A DNA stretch of 64,000 nucleotides. Source: an uncultured Lachnospiraceae bacterium (lineage in GTDB: Bacteria; Bacillota; Clostridia; Lachnospirales; Lachnospiraceae). Numbering within the stretch: position 1 is the first letter of the stretch; each line of letters begins with the position of its first letter. The notes under the pieces are model-generated. The model had not been told where the DNA came from and made no database searches. It saw only the letters and a list, made by a program, of their open reading frames with translations. The DNA lies in NCBI GenBank assembly GCA_947363565.1, contig CANAPP010000011.1, positions 1 to 64,000 on the forward strand, given 5' to 3'. Of this stretch, positions 34,139-43,758 are shown piece by piece. The position numbers and the translations under genes are program-made.

Positions 34139-35548
34139 ATGAACAAGAATCTTTTATACAGGAGTATTCCAAAGGTAGATGTGCTTTTGGAGGACGAGGC
34201 GATTCAGGGAATGATAGACGGTTACAGCAGGGATACGGTTATGGAGGCGATCCATGCAGAGCTTGATAAGCTGCGTAAGGTTATCGCGTCAGCTTCTGAC
34301 GAAGAAGAGGTAAAACGCCAGATCGATCTTTTGGTGCCTCATATTGACCGTGCAGTCGCTGACATGCATACACCGAATATGCGGATGGTGGTGAATGGTA
34401 CGGGAACAATCCTTCACACCAATCTGGGGCGTGCGCCTATAAGCGGCGAGCATATGAAACGGGTGCTGGCCCTTGTGTCAGGCTACTCGAATCTGGAGTA
34501 TAATCTTGAGGCGGGAAAGCGGGGAGAGCGTTATTCCCATTTTGAAAAGCTGCTCTGTAAGCTCACGGGAGCGGAGGCGGCGATGGCGGTGAATAACAAT
34601 GCGTCTTCTGTCCTGCTGATCTTAAGCTCTTTGGCAAAAGGCGGGGAGGTAGTCGTATCCCGCGGAGAGCTTATTGAGATCGGAGGAAAGTTTCGGATCC
34701 CGGATGTAATGGAACAGAGCGGGGCTGCTCTTGTAGAGGTGGGAACGACCAATAAGACCCACTATGATGATTATGAGGCGGCTATCACAGAGAATACAAA
34801 GGCACTTCTTAAAGTCCATACGAGTAATTACCGGATTGTCGGATTTACAGACTCGGTAGCCATTGATGAGCTGATTCCTTTAGCGAAGGCGCATGATCTT
34901 CCGGTAGTGGAAGATCTGGGCAGCGGGGTGCTTATCGACCTTGCAAAATACGGACTGACCCATGAGCCGACGGTACAGGAGTCCATCGCGAAAGGTGCGG
35001 ATGTGGTGTGCTTCAGCGGCGACAAGCTGCTGGGAGGTCCCCAGGCAGGGATTATCATCGGTAAGAAAAAATATATTGATATGATGAAAAAGAATCAATT
35101 AACCCGTGCTCTCCGGATTGATAAATTTACAGCGGCGACATTGGAACTGGTACTTCAGGAGTATCTTTCTGAAGAAAAGGCGGTAAAAAATATTCCCGTG
35201 CTCCAGATGATCACAGAACCGATCGCGGAGGTGGAGAAGCGGGCACGGCTGCTTGCCAGAAGAATGCGGGCGGCGCATCTTCCGGCACAGATTGTCGTAA
35301 AGCCTTGTGAATCACAGATTGGCGGAGGATCCCTTCCTTTGGAGCGGATTCCTAGCATGGCGGTGATGATCCGGCCGGAGAAGATCAGTGTGGCGGAGAT
35401 GGAAGAGCGTATGCGGAGTCTCCCCTTTCCGATTATTCCAAGGACAGCTAACGATACAATTATTTTAGATGCAAGGACCATAAAGCAGAGCGATATCAGG
35501 TTGGTGGCAGAGCAGTTAAAGGAATATGAGGTGCTGGAGAAGAGATGA
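34139..35548 (+). CDS. selA: L-seryl-tRNA(Sec) selenium transferase
   Basis: 469 residues, typical SelA length. Family features: NGTGTILHTNLGRAPIS, VNNNASSVLLIL, the PLP-lysine in VCFSGDKLLGGPQAGII, and IGGGSLPLERIPS near the end. It converts Ser-tRNA(Sec) to Sec-tRNA(Sec) with selenophosphate. Follows selD by 77 nt with an AAGAAGGGGAATGAG site; its stop overlaps the selB start (ATGA). Confidence 0.96.
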   Translation: MNKNLLYRSIPKVDVLLEDEAIQGMIDGYSRDTVMEAIHAELDKLRKVIASASDEEEVKRQIDLLVPHIDRAVADMHTPNMRMVVNGTGTILHTNLGRAPISGEHMKRVLALVSGYSNLEYNLEAGKRGERYSHFEKLLCKLTGAEAAMAVNNNASSVLLILSSLAKGGEVVVSRGELIEIGGKFRIPDVMEQSGAALVEVGTTNKTHYDDYEAAITENTKALLKVHTSNYRIVGFTDSVAIDELIPLAKAHDLPVVEDLGSGVLIDLAKYGLTHEPTVQESIAKGADVVCFSGDKLLGGPQAGIIIGKKKYIDMMKKNQLTRALRIDKFTAATLELVLQEYLSEEKAVKNIPVLQMITEPIAEVEKRARLLARRMRAAHLPAQIVVKPCESQIGGGSLPLERIPSMAVMIRPEKISVAEMEERMRSLPFPIIPRTANDTIILDARTIKQSDIRLVAEQLKEYEVLEKR

Positions 35549-37461
35549 AGAACGTAATTATAGGAACAGCAGGGCATATTGACCATGGAAAGACAACTTT
35601 GATCAAAGCCCTGACTGGAAGGAATACAGACCGCTGGGAGGAAGAGCAGAGAAGAGGGATCACGATTGATCTCGGCTTTACTTATTTTGACCTGCCGGGC
35701 GGTGACCGGGCCGGGATCATCGATGTTCCCGGACATGAGAAATTTATCAACAATATGGTCGCAGGTGTTGTGGGGATGGATCTGGTGCTCCTTGTAGTCG
35801 CTGCGGACGAAGGAATCATGCCGCAGACAAGGGAGCATGTGGATATTCTTCATTTGCTTGGGATTGAAAAAAGCATTATCGTGCTGAATAAATGTGACCT
35901 GGTGGACGAGGAATGGCTCGAGCTTGTGGAGGAAGAGATCAAGGAAGAGCTTGCAGGGACATTCCTTGAGAAGGCACCGGTTGTCAAAGTGTCTGCCGCT
36001 ACGGGCGAAGGACTTCCGGCGCTTGTGGAGCTTATCGGCCGTATGACAAGTGACGAGTTGGTGCAGAAGGATATCCATACTATACCGCGCCTTCCCATCG
36101 ACCGGGCATTTTCGTTGTCCGGATTTGGGACGGTGATCACCGGAACCCTTGTCTCCGGAACGATCCGCAAGGAAGATACTCTTGAGATGTATCCGATTGG
36201 GAAGGAAAGCAAGATCCGGAGTATACAAGTGCACGGGGAGGATCGGTCTGCCTGCTATGCCGGACAGCGTGTGGCTATTAATTTATCGAATATTAAGAAA
36301 AAAGAGATACAGAGAGGGTGCGTCCTTGCTTCTCCTGGAAGCATGAAGACGGCGGACCTTTTAGATGTGCGCCTCAATGTCCTTGAAAGTTCCATGCGTG
36401 TACTGACCAATCACAGCAGGCTTCATTTTTTTACCGGGACCAGCGAGATTCTCTGCCGTGCAGTCCTTCTTGACAAAGATGAGATCGGGCCGGGAGAAAG
36501 CGGGCTTGTGCAGCTTCGGTTAGAGGAGAGTATTGCCGTGCGCCGCGGAGATAAGTTTATCGTTCGCTTCTACTCTCCCATGGAGACCATTGGCGGCGGT
36601 GTTATCTTAGAGCCGAATCCGGCGATCAAGAAGAGATTCCGGGAGGATGCGATCGAGGAGCTGAAGCGGAAAGAGTCCGGTTCCAGTGCAGATGTTATCG
36701 AGCTGCATGTGAAGGGGCACAGGGAGACGATGATCACGGTGTCGGAGCTTGCGCGTCTTACGGCGCTCTCCGTAGAAGAAGTGATAGAAGATGTAGGCGA
36801 GCTTGAGGAGCAGAAGAAGGTCCTTATCTTTGCGATGCGCAAAGATACTTATGTCTGGCATGTCGAGGCGGCAGATGAGGCAGCAAAGGTGATCTGGGGG
36901 GCACTGTCTTCCTATGAAAAGAAATATCCATACCGGTCTGGTATGAAGAAAGCAGAAGTACAGGCAGCGTATTTTTCCAAGATGAAGCCGAATGTGTTTG
37001 ACCGCATGATAGAGATGATGACAGAGGGCGGGCAGATGAAAAAGACAGATGAATATTTATGTACGTCTGATTATGAAATACGCAGGGATGAAACATATAA
37101 CACAGTATCAGGAATACTTCTTGATACGTTTGAAAAGAGCCGCTTTGATTTTATGCGTTACTCAGAGATCAACTGTAAAGGAGTCTCGCAGGAGATACAG
37201 GATGATATATTGAATATCCTGCTTCAGGAAGAGAAGGCAGTAAAAGTTGCTGAAGATATGTATACGCTAAAGACCTATATGGAGGAAGCAAAAAAGGTGA
37301 TCTTAGAAAAGCTTGCCGAAAATCCGGTGATCACCATTGCCGAAGTGCGCGATCTGTTTTCCACAAGCCGGAAGAGCGCGAAACCAATCCTGGAATATAT
37401 GGACAGTATCAAGGTGACGAAAAAGACGGGCGGAGAAAGTGAAAGGGTAGCATATAGATGA
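35545..37461 (+). CDS. selB: Selenocysteine-specific elongation factor
   Basis: 638 residues. EF-Tu-like GTPase domain ([37 protein letters not shown]), beta-barrel domains II and III ([13 protein letters not shown]), and C-terminal winged-helix repeats (from about residue 390) that bind SECIS hairpins. It delivers Sec-tRNA to UGA codons such as those in selD and prdB. Overlaps selA and the downstream lysR gene by 4 nt each, so all three are coupled. Confidence 0.96.
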   Translation: MKNVIIGTAGHIDHGKTTLIKALTGRNTDRWEEEQRRGITIDLGFTYFDLPGGDRAGIIDVPGHEKFINNMVAGVVGMDLVLLVVAADEGIMPQTREHVDILHLLGIEKSIIVLNKCDLVDEEWLELVEEEIKEELAGTFLEKAPVVKVSAATGEGLPALVELIGRMTSDELVQKDIHTIPRLPIDRAFSLSGFGTVITGTLVSGTIRKEDTLEMYPIGKESKIRSIQVHGEDRSACYAGQRVAINLSNIKKKEIQRGCVLASPGSMKTADLLDVRLNVLESSMRVLTNHSRLHFFTGTSEILCRAVLLDKDEIGPGESGLVQLRLEESIAVRRGDKFIVRFYSPMETIGGGVILEPNPAIKKRFREDAIEELKRKESGSSADVIELHVKGHRETMITVSELARLTALSVEEVIEDVGELEEQKKVLIFAMRKDTYVWHVEAADEAAKVIWGALSSYEKKYPYRSGMKKAEVQAAYFSKMKPNVFDRMIEMMTEGGQMKKTDEYLCTSDYEIRRDETYNTVSGILLDTFEKSRFDFMRYSEINCKGVSQEIQDDILNILLQEEKAVKVAEDMYTLKTYMEEAKKVILEKLAENPVITIAEVRDLFSTSRKSAKPILEYMDSIKVTKKTGGESERVAYR

Positions 37462-38366
37462 ATTTGAAACAATTGGAGGCTTTTGTGAAGGTAGTCGAGA
37501 CCGGAAGCTTTTCAAAGGCTGCAAAAGAGTTGTATCTGACACAGCCGACGGTCAGCGCGCATATCTCTGCCCTTGAGAAAGAGCTGAAGGTCAGGCTGTT
37601 TATCCGTAATACGAAGGAAGTGACCATGTCGGATGCGGGGCAGGATCTGTACAAATATGCGAGGCAGATGTTCGAGCTGGAGTGTCAGATCGCGGAGCAT
37701 TTTAATATACGGAAAAGGGATTCGGCGAATCATTGTATCACGATCGCGGCGTCTACGATTCCGGCGCAGTATCTTCTTCCGGATGTGCTGATGGTGTTTA
37801 AGAAGCGGTATCCGGACGAGCAGTTCAAACTGGTGGAGACAGACAGCAGCGAGGTGGTGTCCCAGATTGTGGACGGTATGGCAGACGTCGGGTTTACCGG
37901 GACAGTGCTGGAGAAAAAGTATTGCAGGTATATTCCGTTCTACAAGGACAAGCTGTCGGTGATCACGCCGAACACCGAGCGGTATCAGGCCTTTAAGGAA
38001 GAAGGAAAGGAAGATATCTCATGGCTTAAAGAGGAGCATGTCATCCTTCGGGAGGAAGGCTCCGGCACGCGCAAGGAAGCGCAGAAGCAGCTTAAGAAAG
38101 CCGGGATCGATATGGGAGAGTTGGATATCATCGCCAGCATAGACAACCAGGAGACGATCAAGCGTTCAGTCAGGCAGGGGATGGGTGTGTCCATATTGTC
38201 CCGCCTGGCGACGAAAGAGGAGGTACAGGACGGGCATATGCTGGAGTTTACCATCCCGGAGTCGGACGAGGGGCGGGACATTAATTTTGTCTACAATAAA
38301 AATACGCCGCTGACGGCGAATGTGGAGCGTTTTATCAAAGTGATCAGGGAAATATACGGAAGTTAG
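37458..38366 (+). CDS. LysR-family regulator in the selenium cluster
   Basis: 302 residues. N-terminal helix-turn-helix (LKQLEAFVKVVETGSFSKAA, LYLTQPTVSAHISALEKEL) and effector domain. ATGA overlap with selB. A LysR gene at this position recurs in selenium gene clusters of Clostridia and may tune selenoprotein or sulfur/selenium genes; target and effector are unknown. It is one of two LysR genes in the window and unrelated in context to that at 5540. Confidence 0.87.
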   Translation: MNLKQLEAFVKVVETGSFSKAAKELYLTQPTVSAHISALEKELKVRLFIRNTKEVTMSDAGQDLYKYARQMFELECQIAEHFNIRKRDSANHCITIAASTIPAQYLLPDVLMVFKKRYPDEQFKLVETDSSEVVSQIVDGMADVGFTGTVLEKKYCRYIPFYKDKLSVITPNTERYQAFKEEGKEDISWLKEEHVILREEGSGTRKEAQKQLKKAGIDMGELDIIASIDNQETIKRSVRQGMGVSILSRLATKEEVQDGHMLEFTIPESDEGRDINFVYNKNTPLTANVERFIKVIREIYGS

Positions 38367-38388
38367 GGTTTTGTCTGGAGGTGGGGAT

Positions 38389-39531
38389 ATGATATATCTG
38401 GATAATGCGGCGACGACGATGCATAAGCCGCAGTGTGTGATCGATGCGGTTACCGGAGCCATGGGTTCTATGGGCAATGCCGGAAGGGGAGCGAACGAGG
38501 CGTCGCTTAGCGCTTCGAGGATTATTTACGATACGAGAGAGAGGCTGTGCAGGCTTTTCGGGGGGAGTAGTCCGAAGCAGGTGGCATTCACCTGTAATTC
38601 TACCGAAAGCTTGAATATTGCGATCAGAGGGCTGCTTTTGCCCGGAGATCATGTGATCACGACGATGTTAGAACATAATTCTGTGCTGCGTCCGTTATAT
38701 GACATGGAAAAACAGGGGGTTGCGCTTACAATCGTAAAGAGCGATAAGAAAGGCCTGCTGGACATTTCGAAGATTGAGGACGCGGTCTGTAACAGGACGC
38801 GGATGATCGTCTGCACGAACGGGTCAAACCTGACGGGAAATTATGTGGATGTGGAGGCTGTGGGAAGGGTGGCGAAAGCTCACGGCCTGCTGTTTGTTGT
38901 CGATGCTTCCCAGACTGCCGGAGTGTTCCCGATCGACGTGGAACAGATGAACATTGACGTGCTCTGTTTCACGGGGCATAAAGGGCTTTTAGGGCCTCAG
39001 GGAACCGGCGGGCTTTATGTGCGGGAGGGAGTTTCTGTACGTCCTTTCAAATGCGGCGGAACCGGTGTGCAGACGTATAATAGATCACAGCCGAAGGAGA
39101 TGCCGACCTGTCTGGAGGCGGGAACCCTTAACGGACACGGGATCGCGGGGCTTCACGCGGCGCTCGGGTACCTGGAGGAGACAGGGATCGATCATATCCG
39201 TGCCAGGGAGCAGGAATTGATGTGGAAGTTCTATGAAGGTGTGAAGGATATCCCGGGAGTTACGGTGTACGGGGATTTTTCAGTTAAGGAGAGATGCCCA
39301 ATCGTCACGCTTAATATCGGCGATTATGATTCCGGCGAGGTGAGCGATGCACTCCTTACGGATTATGGAATCTCCACAAGGCCGGGCGGACACTGTGCGC
39401 CGCTTATGCACGAAGCCCTTGGGACAGTAGATCAGGGAGCGGTCAGGTTCAGCTTCTGCCATTACAATACAGATGAAGAAGTACAGACGGCAATCCGCGC
39501 CGTCAGAGAGCTTGCGCAGGAGGATGAATAG
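38389..39531 (+). CDS. Aminotransferase class V (cysteine desulfurase-like, selenium-cluster type)
   Basis: 380 residues from ATG after TCTGGAGGTGGGG. Starts MIYLDNAATTMHKP; PLP-binding Lys in CFTGHKGLLGPQGTGG; sugar-desulfurase-like C-terminal RPGGHCAPLMHEALGT with the catalytic Cys. Likely takes selenium or sulfur from cysteine/selenocysteine and feeds YedF/SelD. Member of the selenium operon, followed 3 nt later by the DUF3343 gene. Confidence 0.86.
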   Translation: MIYLDNAATTMHKPQCVIDAVTGAMGSMGNAGRGANEASLSASRIIYDTRERLCRLFGGSSPKQVAFTCNSTESLNIAIRGLLLPGDHVITTMLEHNSVLRPLYDMEKQGVALTIVKSDKKGLLDISKIEDAVCNRTRMIVCTNGSNLTGNYVDVEAVGRVAKAHGLLFVVDASQTAGVFPIDVEQMNIDVLCFTGHKGLLGPQGTGGLYVREGVSVRPFKCGGTGVQTYNRSQPKEMPTCLEAGTLNGHGIAGLHAALGYLEETGIDHIRAREQELMWKFYEGVKDIPGVTVYGDFSVKERCPIVTLNIGDYDSGEVSDALLTDYGISTRPGGHCAPLMHEALGTVDQGAVRFSFCHYNTDEEVQTAIRAVRELAQEDE

Positions 39532-39534
39532 GAG

Positions 39535-39771
39535 ATGAAGAAAAAGGAGCTTAAGCTTGTAGTCACCTTCCACACGACGGCGGATGCCATGGCGATGGAG
39601 AAAGCGTGCAAGGAGCAGGCGATTCCGGGAAGGATCATACCGGTTCCCCGGGCAATCTCTGCAGGCTGTGGCCTGTCCTGGTGTGCGGAACTTTCGGACA
39701 GAGAACAGATTGTGGCTATGATGAAGAAAACAGGGATCGAAGAAGAAGAAATCCATGAATGTATGGTGTGA
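39535..39771 (+). CDS. DUF3343 protein of the selenium cluster
   Basis: 78 residues. Small alpha-beta fold, with VVTFHTTADAMAMEKACKEQ and a conserved-looking PVPRAISAGCGLSWC segment with two Cys. DUF3343 genes commonly follow the selenium-cluster aminotransferase; proposed to be a selenium or sulfur carrier partner, but unproven. Last gene before a strong bidirectional terminator. Confidence 0.75.
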   Translation: MKKKELKLVVTFHTTADAMAMEKACKEQAIPGRIIPVPRAISAGCGLSWCAELSDREQIVAMMKKTGIEEEEIHECMV

Positions 39772-39812
39772 CAACCAGGGCATATATGAAACAGCGATAA
39801 AAGAGCAATGAA

Positions 39813-39866
39813 AAAGGGTACTTTATTCGGCGGGAAAGTCTGCCGGATGAAAGTACCCTTTCCGGG
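39813..39866. terminator. Strong bidirectional terminator
   Basis: AAAGGGTACTTT (39813-39824) pairs perfectly with AAAGTACCCTTT (39850-39861), with an inner CGGC/GCCG helix. Ends the selenium operon and the convergent tetR gene. Confidence 0.85.
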
Positions 39867-39886
39867 TCCATCAGAAATCTTCATAA

Positions 39887-40474
39887 CTATACTCCTTTTA
39901 TAAAAGTATCTAGTACGTGCGGGAGCAGCTTGTTACTGTATTCAGATAGAGAGAAACTGCCTTTGAACAGCGCCCAGTCGTATAAGAGTGCCCGTTCATA
40001 CATGGCGTAGATATCCATGAGCTCTTCGGCAGTGCTCGTATTCCTGAACTCGCCTCGTTCTAAACCATCAGATATAATCTCAGTAATCCATTTGAAATAA
40101 AAACGCTTTTTGTCGGACAGGGATTTCTTGTCCTTTGTTATAAGTTGTGAGGAATAAAGATAAGCTAAAAGATGAATATCGACACATTCTTCAATCATGC
40201 AGAACAGCTCGCGGTTTAAAAGCAACAGCTTGTCATAGCTGGATAAACCGTGGTCCATCGTGTTGTAAAGCTCCTCATACTTTTCATCAAACAGGTAGGA
40301 CAGGCTGTTGAGAAGAGCTTCCTTACCTTTAAAATAGTGATAAAATGTTCCTTTAGAAGTTTTAGAGGCTGCAATAATATCCTCAATTGTGGTGTGGTCG
40401 TAACCATTTTTATAAAACAGATTCCATGCGGCTTTCACGATGCGGGTCTTCGTTGGTTGTCGTTTCCTCGGCAT
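39887..40474 (-). CDS. TetR/AcrR-family regulator
   Basis: 195 residues. Helix-turn-helix region TRIVKAAWNLFYKNGYDHTT followed by IEDIIAASKTSKGTFYHYFKGKEAL, then a helical ligand domain. It sits between the selenium operon and prdF on the minus strand, 97 nt after prdF but behind a terminator, so it has its own promoter. Regulon unknown; prd genes are candidates only by proximity. Confidence 0.87.
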   Translation of the reverse strand: MPRKRQPTKTRIVKAAWNLFYKNGYDHTTIEDIIAASKTSKGTFYHYFKGKEALLNSLSYLFDEKYEELYNTMDHGLSSYDKLLLLNRELFCMIEECVDIHLLAYLYSSQLITKDKKSLSDKKRFYFKWITEIISDGLERGEFRNTSTAEELMDIYAMYERALLYDWALFKGSFSLSEYSNKLLPHVLDTFIKGV

Positions 40475-40499
40475 CGAATGTACCTTTCCTTTCTGATTT

Positions 40500-40537
40500 T
40501 TATAAAAAGAGAAGCGGATTGTCCTTAATCCGCTTCT
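40500..40537 (-). terminator. Terminator of prdF
   Basis: Perfect 11-bp stem AGAAGCGGATT / AATCCGCTTCT with a 6-nt loop. On the minus strand it is followed by CTTTTTAT. Separates prdF from the tetR gene. Confidence 0.9.
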
Positions 40538-40571
40538 GCAATTCTATACTTGCTGATTTAAGGCATTGAGA

Positions 40572-41606
40572 TTAACCTACCTGGAAACCATATTTAAGCG
40601 GATCTGTCGGGTCGATTAAATATGTAGCAACGCCTGTCAGGTAGCAGCTTCCTGTAATCATCGGGATGACAGCGTCAAAGTCTCCAACCTTGGTGGTTTC
40701 TTTAATAACACCTTTGAACAGGCTGCCGATAAAGCTTTCGTAGATAAATTCCTCACCTACGCCAATCTCTCCCCAGTGGTGAAGAGTTGCAAGTTTCGCG
40801 CTTGTTCCGGTTCCGCATGGTGAGCGGTCAGCCATATGCTCGCCGAAGATAACAACGTTTCTCATGTTAGCTTTTTCAGGATTCGGTGTCGGTCCGTAGA
40901 ATTCAACCAGGTCAACGCTTGTAATGTCAAGCTCTGGGTGCTGTACCGGAATCTCTTTGTTGATGATCTCTAACATCTTCATGCCCAGATCTGCGTATGC
41001 AGGAACGGACTTCGCATTAATTTCGCCGATGTCAAGCTTTGTTGTGTCAACCAGCGCGAAGAAACTTCCGCCGAAAGAAATCGTGAATTCGATTTCCTTG
41101 CCGTCAATCGTAACTTTCTGGTTTTCTTTGTAAACAAACGCCGGAACATTGGTCAGGGTAACACTCTCAACCTTGCCGTCTTTTACGATAGCCTTTGTGC
41201 GGATCAGTCCTGCAGGAGCTTCAAGAATCACGTCGTTTTCCCCTTCTTTGGATTCTACAAGGCCTGCCTCAACTGCTACTGTAACCGCGCCGATGGTGCA
41301 GTGGCCGCACATATTCAGGTATCCGCCGGTGTCCATGAACATAACGCCGAACTGTGCCTCCGGGTTAACCGGCTTGCAAAGGAATGCGCCGAACATATCG
41401 TGGTGTCCTCTTGGCTCAAACATGAGGGCTGTACGGACATGGTCGTAATTGTCTTCCATCCATTTCTTCTTCTCGATCATCGTGTTGCCTTCCGGCTCCG
41501 GGAATCCACCGATAACGATACGGCAGAACTCACCGACGGTGTGAGAATCTACTACCTGAAGAGCGCTCTCAAACCGGTCGAAGTTTACATTAGCTTTCAA
41601 CTCCAT
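40572..41606 (-). CDS. prdF: Proline racemase
   Basis: 344 residues, ATG preceded by TTAAGGAGGTAATTATT; in-frame ATGs up to 9 codons earlier are inferior. Catalytic Cys pair: MCGHCTIG (near residue 90) and SPCGTGTSA (near 258), the signature of cofactor-independent proline/hydroxyproline racemases. Context with prdA/prdB makes proline racemase likely: it supplies D-proline to proline reductase. It is on the opposite strand to the other prd genes, divergent from tRNA-Sec. Confidence 0.93.
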   Translation of the reverse strand: MELKANVNFDRFESALQVVDSHTVGEFCRIVIGGFPEPEGNTMIEKKKWMEDNYDHVRTALMFEPRGHHDMFGAFLCKPVNPEAQFGVMFMDTGGYLNMCGHCTIGAVTVAVEAGLVESKEGENDVILEAPAGLIRTKAIVKDGKVESVTLTNVPAFVYKENQKVTIDGKEIEFTISFGGSFFALVDTTKLDIGEINAKSVPAYADLGMKMLEIINKEIPVQHPELDITSVDLVEFYGPTPNPEKANMRNVVIFGEHMADRSPCGTGTSAKLATLHHWGEIGVGEEFIYESFIGSLFKGVIKETTKVGDFDAVIPMITGSCYLTGVATYLIDPTDPLKYGFQVG

Positions 41607-41901
41607 AATAATTACCTCCTTAAACATACTCATAGATAAAATCTATAGCTTCTTTTATAAAAACATGGAGAAAAGGATATTCTGCCATGCCTTTTTCCGT
41701 AAAATAAGTACTGCTGCACATCAAAAAATGACAGAAAAATAACAAATAGACTGCGTTCTAGTACGCGGTTCAATTATTTAATTCTATTATGAGGGAAAAA
41801 CCTTGAAAAGTCAACGTTTTTTTGGTATTATAAAAATAAATAAAAACTGTTGAAATATGGCGTGGAATATGTTAAGGTTATTTCGCATGGACAAGGAATA
41901 T

Positions 41902-41999
41902 GGGGGTAGATGGGTGACTGGTGTGCCTCCTGGTCTTCAAAACCAGTGTGGGGCGTTAGGAGCGTCCCGGGTGGGTTCGATTCCCACATGCCCTCGCCA
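41902..41999 (+). tRNA. selC: tRNA-Sec (anticodon TCA)
   Basis: 98 nt including encoded CCA. Anticodon arm CTGGT-CTTCAAA-ACCAG gives TCA; there is a long variable arm and a T-arm with GGTTCGATTCC, and the long acceptor stem is consistent with tRNA-Sec. The longest tRNA type, required with selA/selB for UGA recoding in selD and prdB. Lies directly upstream of the prd operon. Confidence 0.95.
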
Positions 42000-42003
42000 A
42001 AAA

Positions 42004-42033
42004 TAAGCGGTTTTAAGCGGTTTTAAGCTGTTA
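42004..42033. repeat. Three 10-bp direct repeats downstream of selC
   Basis: TAAGCGGTTT at 42004-42013 and 42014-42023, and a third degenerate copy TAAGCTGTTA at 42024-42033. The period equals one DNA turn. It lies about 95-115 bp upstream of the sigma-54 promoter, where enhancer-binding proteins usually bind. Confidence 0.5.
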
Positions 42034-42118
42034 AGAAAATGACATGCGCAGCATATAGATATTATTAATAAATGAAAAGATGTTTTTGGGGAATATTAAA
42101 TACGTCTGGAGATAGTTT

Positions 42119-42134
42119 TGGGATGTGTTTTGCG
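42119..42134 (+). promoter_or_regulatory. Sigma-54 (-24/-12) promoter of prdC
   Basis: TGGGATGTGTTTTGCG has TGG and TTGC in exact sigma-54 spacing (GG at 42120-42121, GC at 42132-42133, 12 bp apart; consensus TGGCACG-N4-TTGC). Start would be near 42145, about 57 nt before prdC. In C. difficile the prd operon is known to depend on a sigma-54 activator (PrdR); no such activator gene is in this window. Confidence 0.65.
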
Positions 42135-42201
42135 AGAGGTAATGAAACGGACGGATAGATTCGTTTTTTACTAATATAAAAAAGAAAAGGAGATGTTTGA
42201 C

Positions 42202-43608
42202 ATGGGAAATGTACAGATGTTATTACGTCAGCATGTTGGGGCACCATGTGCAGCGATCGTTAAAGCCGGCGACGAAGTAAAAAAAGGTACTTTGATCGCG
42301 ACGCCTACGGGGCTTGGCGCTAACATTTTTTCCAGTGTGTACGGAAAAGTAACTGAGGTTACAGATGACCGGATCATTATCGAGCCTTCCGAGGAGCAGC
42401 CGGATGAGTTTGTGCCGATTGATGTGCCTGAGGACGCAAGCAAGCTTGATATGGTAAAAGCGGCAGGAGTTGTAGGACTTGGAGGCGCGGGATTCCCGAC
42501 AGGGATCAAGCTGAACATTAATCTGGCGGAGACGCCGATGGGCGAGCTTGACCCGGAGATCAACCCGGAGCTGCCGGCTGACTTTAAGTTAGACTGTGAG
42601 AAAGGCTACATCCTGATTAATGCGGCTGAGTGTGAGCCTGGATTAGAACATAATATCAGACAGATTGAGGAGCAGTGCGATAAGGTAATCCGCGGCGTGA
42701 AGTACTGCATGGAGATTACCAACGCTGACAAGGCAATCTTTGCTATTAAGAAGAAAAACCAGAAAGCGATCAAGACACTGCAGAAAGCGTTGGAGAGCGA
42801 GCCGGCAATTTCCATGCATCTTCTTCCGGACATCTATCCGATGGGCGAGGAACGTGCGGTAGTAAGGGAATGCCTTGGCGTGAACCTCACGACGATGCAG
42901 CTTCCGTCTGCGGCAAAGTCTGTTGTTGTCAACCTTGAGACGGCAGCAAAGATTGCAGAGGCGATTGACGAGAAGAAACCATGCATCACGAAGAATTTAA
43001 CTGTCCGCGGCAAACTCAACGGCGGAAACGGCGCACACGTTTTCATGGACGTTCCGGTAGGGACCAGTGTTGGGGAATTGATTGAGAGAGCCGGCGGTAT
43101 CGACGGAAAGTACGGCGAGATTGTCATGGGCGGAGCATTTACCGGAAAGTCTACGGACTTTGACGCGCCGATCACGAAGACGACGGGCGGCATCCTTGTT
43201 ACGGTTGAGTTCCCGGATCTTCACGGAGCGAATGTAGGACTTCTTGTCTGTGCATGCGGCGGCAATGAAGACCGTATGCGTGAGATCTGCGAGAAGATGA
43301 ACGGCAAGGTCGTATCTGTGGCAAGATGCAAACAGGCGATCGAGAACAAGCCGGGCGCACCGCTTAAGTGCTTAAGGCCTGGCAACTGCCCGGGACAGGT
43401 TAAGAACAACATGCAGTTTAAGAAAGATAAGTGCGAGTACATTATCATCGGCAACTGCTCTGACTGTTCCAACACCGTTATGGCATCCGGCCCGAAGATG
43501 GGGCTTAAGGTATTCCACCAGACAGACCATGTGATGAGATCCGTTGGCCATGCCCTGTACAGGACGCTTAAGGTTTCCAAGCAGGTGAGCCAGGATATTG
43601 ATTTTTAG
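42202..43608 (+). CDS. prdC: Proline reductase electron-transfer protein PrdC (RnfC-like)
   Basis: 468 residues, ATG 9 nt after AAAAGGAG (an ATG at 42193 abuts the site). RnfC-like fold: VVGLGGAGFPTGIKLN, ILINAAECEPG, an SLBB-like region, and C-terminal Cys motifs (RPGNCPGQVKNNMQF and GNCSDCSNTVMASGP). It should pass electrons (NADH or Rnf linked) to proline reductase. In this sequence no in-frame TGA occurs, so it is not a selenoprotein here. First gene of the sigma-54 transcript. Confidence 0.9.
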   Translation: MGNVQMLLRQHVGAPCAAIVKAGDEVKKGTLIATPTGLGANIFSSVYGKVTEVTDDRIIIEPSEEQPDEFVPIDVPEDASKLDMVKAAGVVGLGGAGFPTGIKLNINLAETPMGELDPEINPELPADFKLDCEKGYILINAAECEPGLEHNIRQIEEQCDKVIRGVKYCMEITNADKAIFAIKKKNQKAIKTLQKALESEPAISMHLLPDIYPMGEERAVVRECLGVNLTTMQLPSAAKSVVVNLETAAKIAEAIDEKKPCITKNLTVRGKLNGGNGAHVFMDVPVGTSVGELIERAGGIDGKYGEIVMGGAFTGKSTDFDAPITKTTGGILVTVEFPDLHGANVGLLVCACGGNEDRMREICEKMNGKVVSVARCKQAIENKPGAPLKCLRPGNCPGQVKNNMQFKKDKCEYIIIGNCSDCSNTVMASGPKMGLKVFHQTDHVMRSVGHALYRTLKVSKQVSQDIDF

Positions 43609-43758
43609 AAAACGCACAAGATTTTAAAGGTATTACTGCTGCTTACGGCGCGGAAGAGGGTTCCCCGATTCTTTTTTCCGTGATGGCGGGGTGAGAGGTC
43701 TTCGCCTGCCGGGGCGGCTGTATATATAATAAGAAATCCAAACAAGGAGGGAAACAAT

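Noticed and set aside
41607-41901. Sigma-54 site for prdF on the minus strand
   Set aside because: No GC-N10-CC spacing of the correct length was found; only near misses with 11-nt spacing.
42202-43608. PrdC as a selenoprotein
   Set aside because: I recall Sec-containing PrdC in some clostridia, but no in-frame TGA exists here; the relevant positions are Cys.
43609-43758. Possible promoter or attenuator between prdC and prdA
   Set aside because: TATAAT occurs at 43725 but no acceptable -35, and the hairpins are imperfect; a separate promoter cannot be supported by eye.
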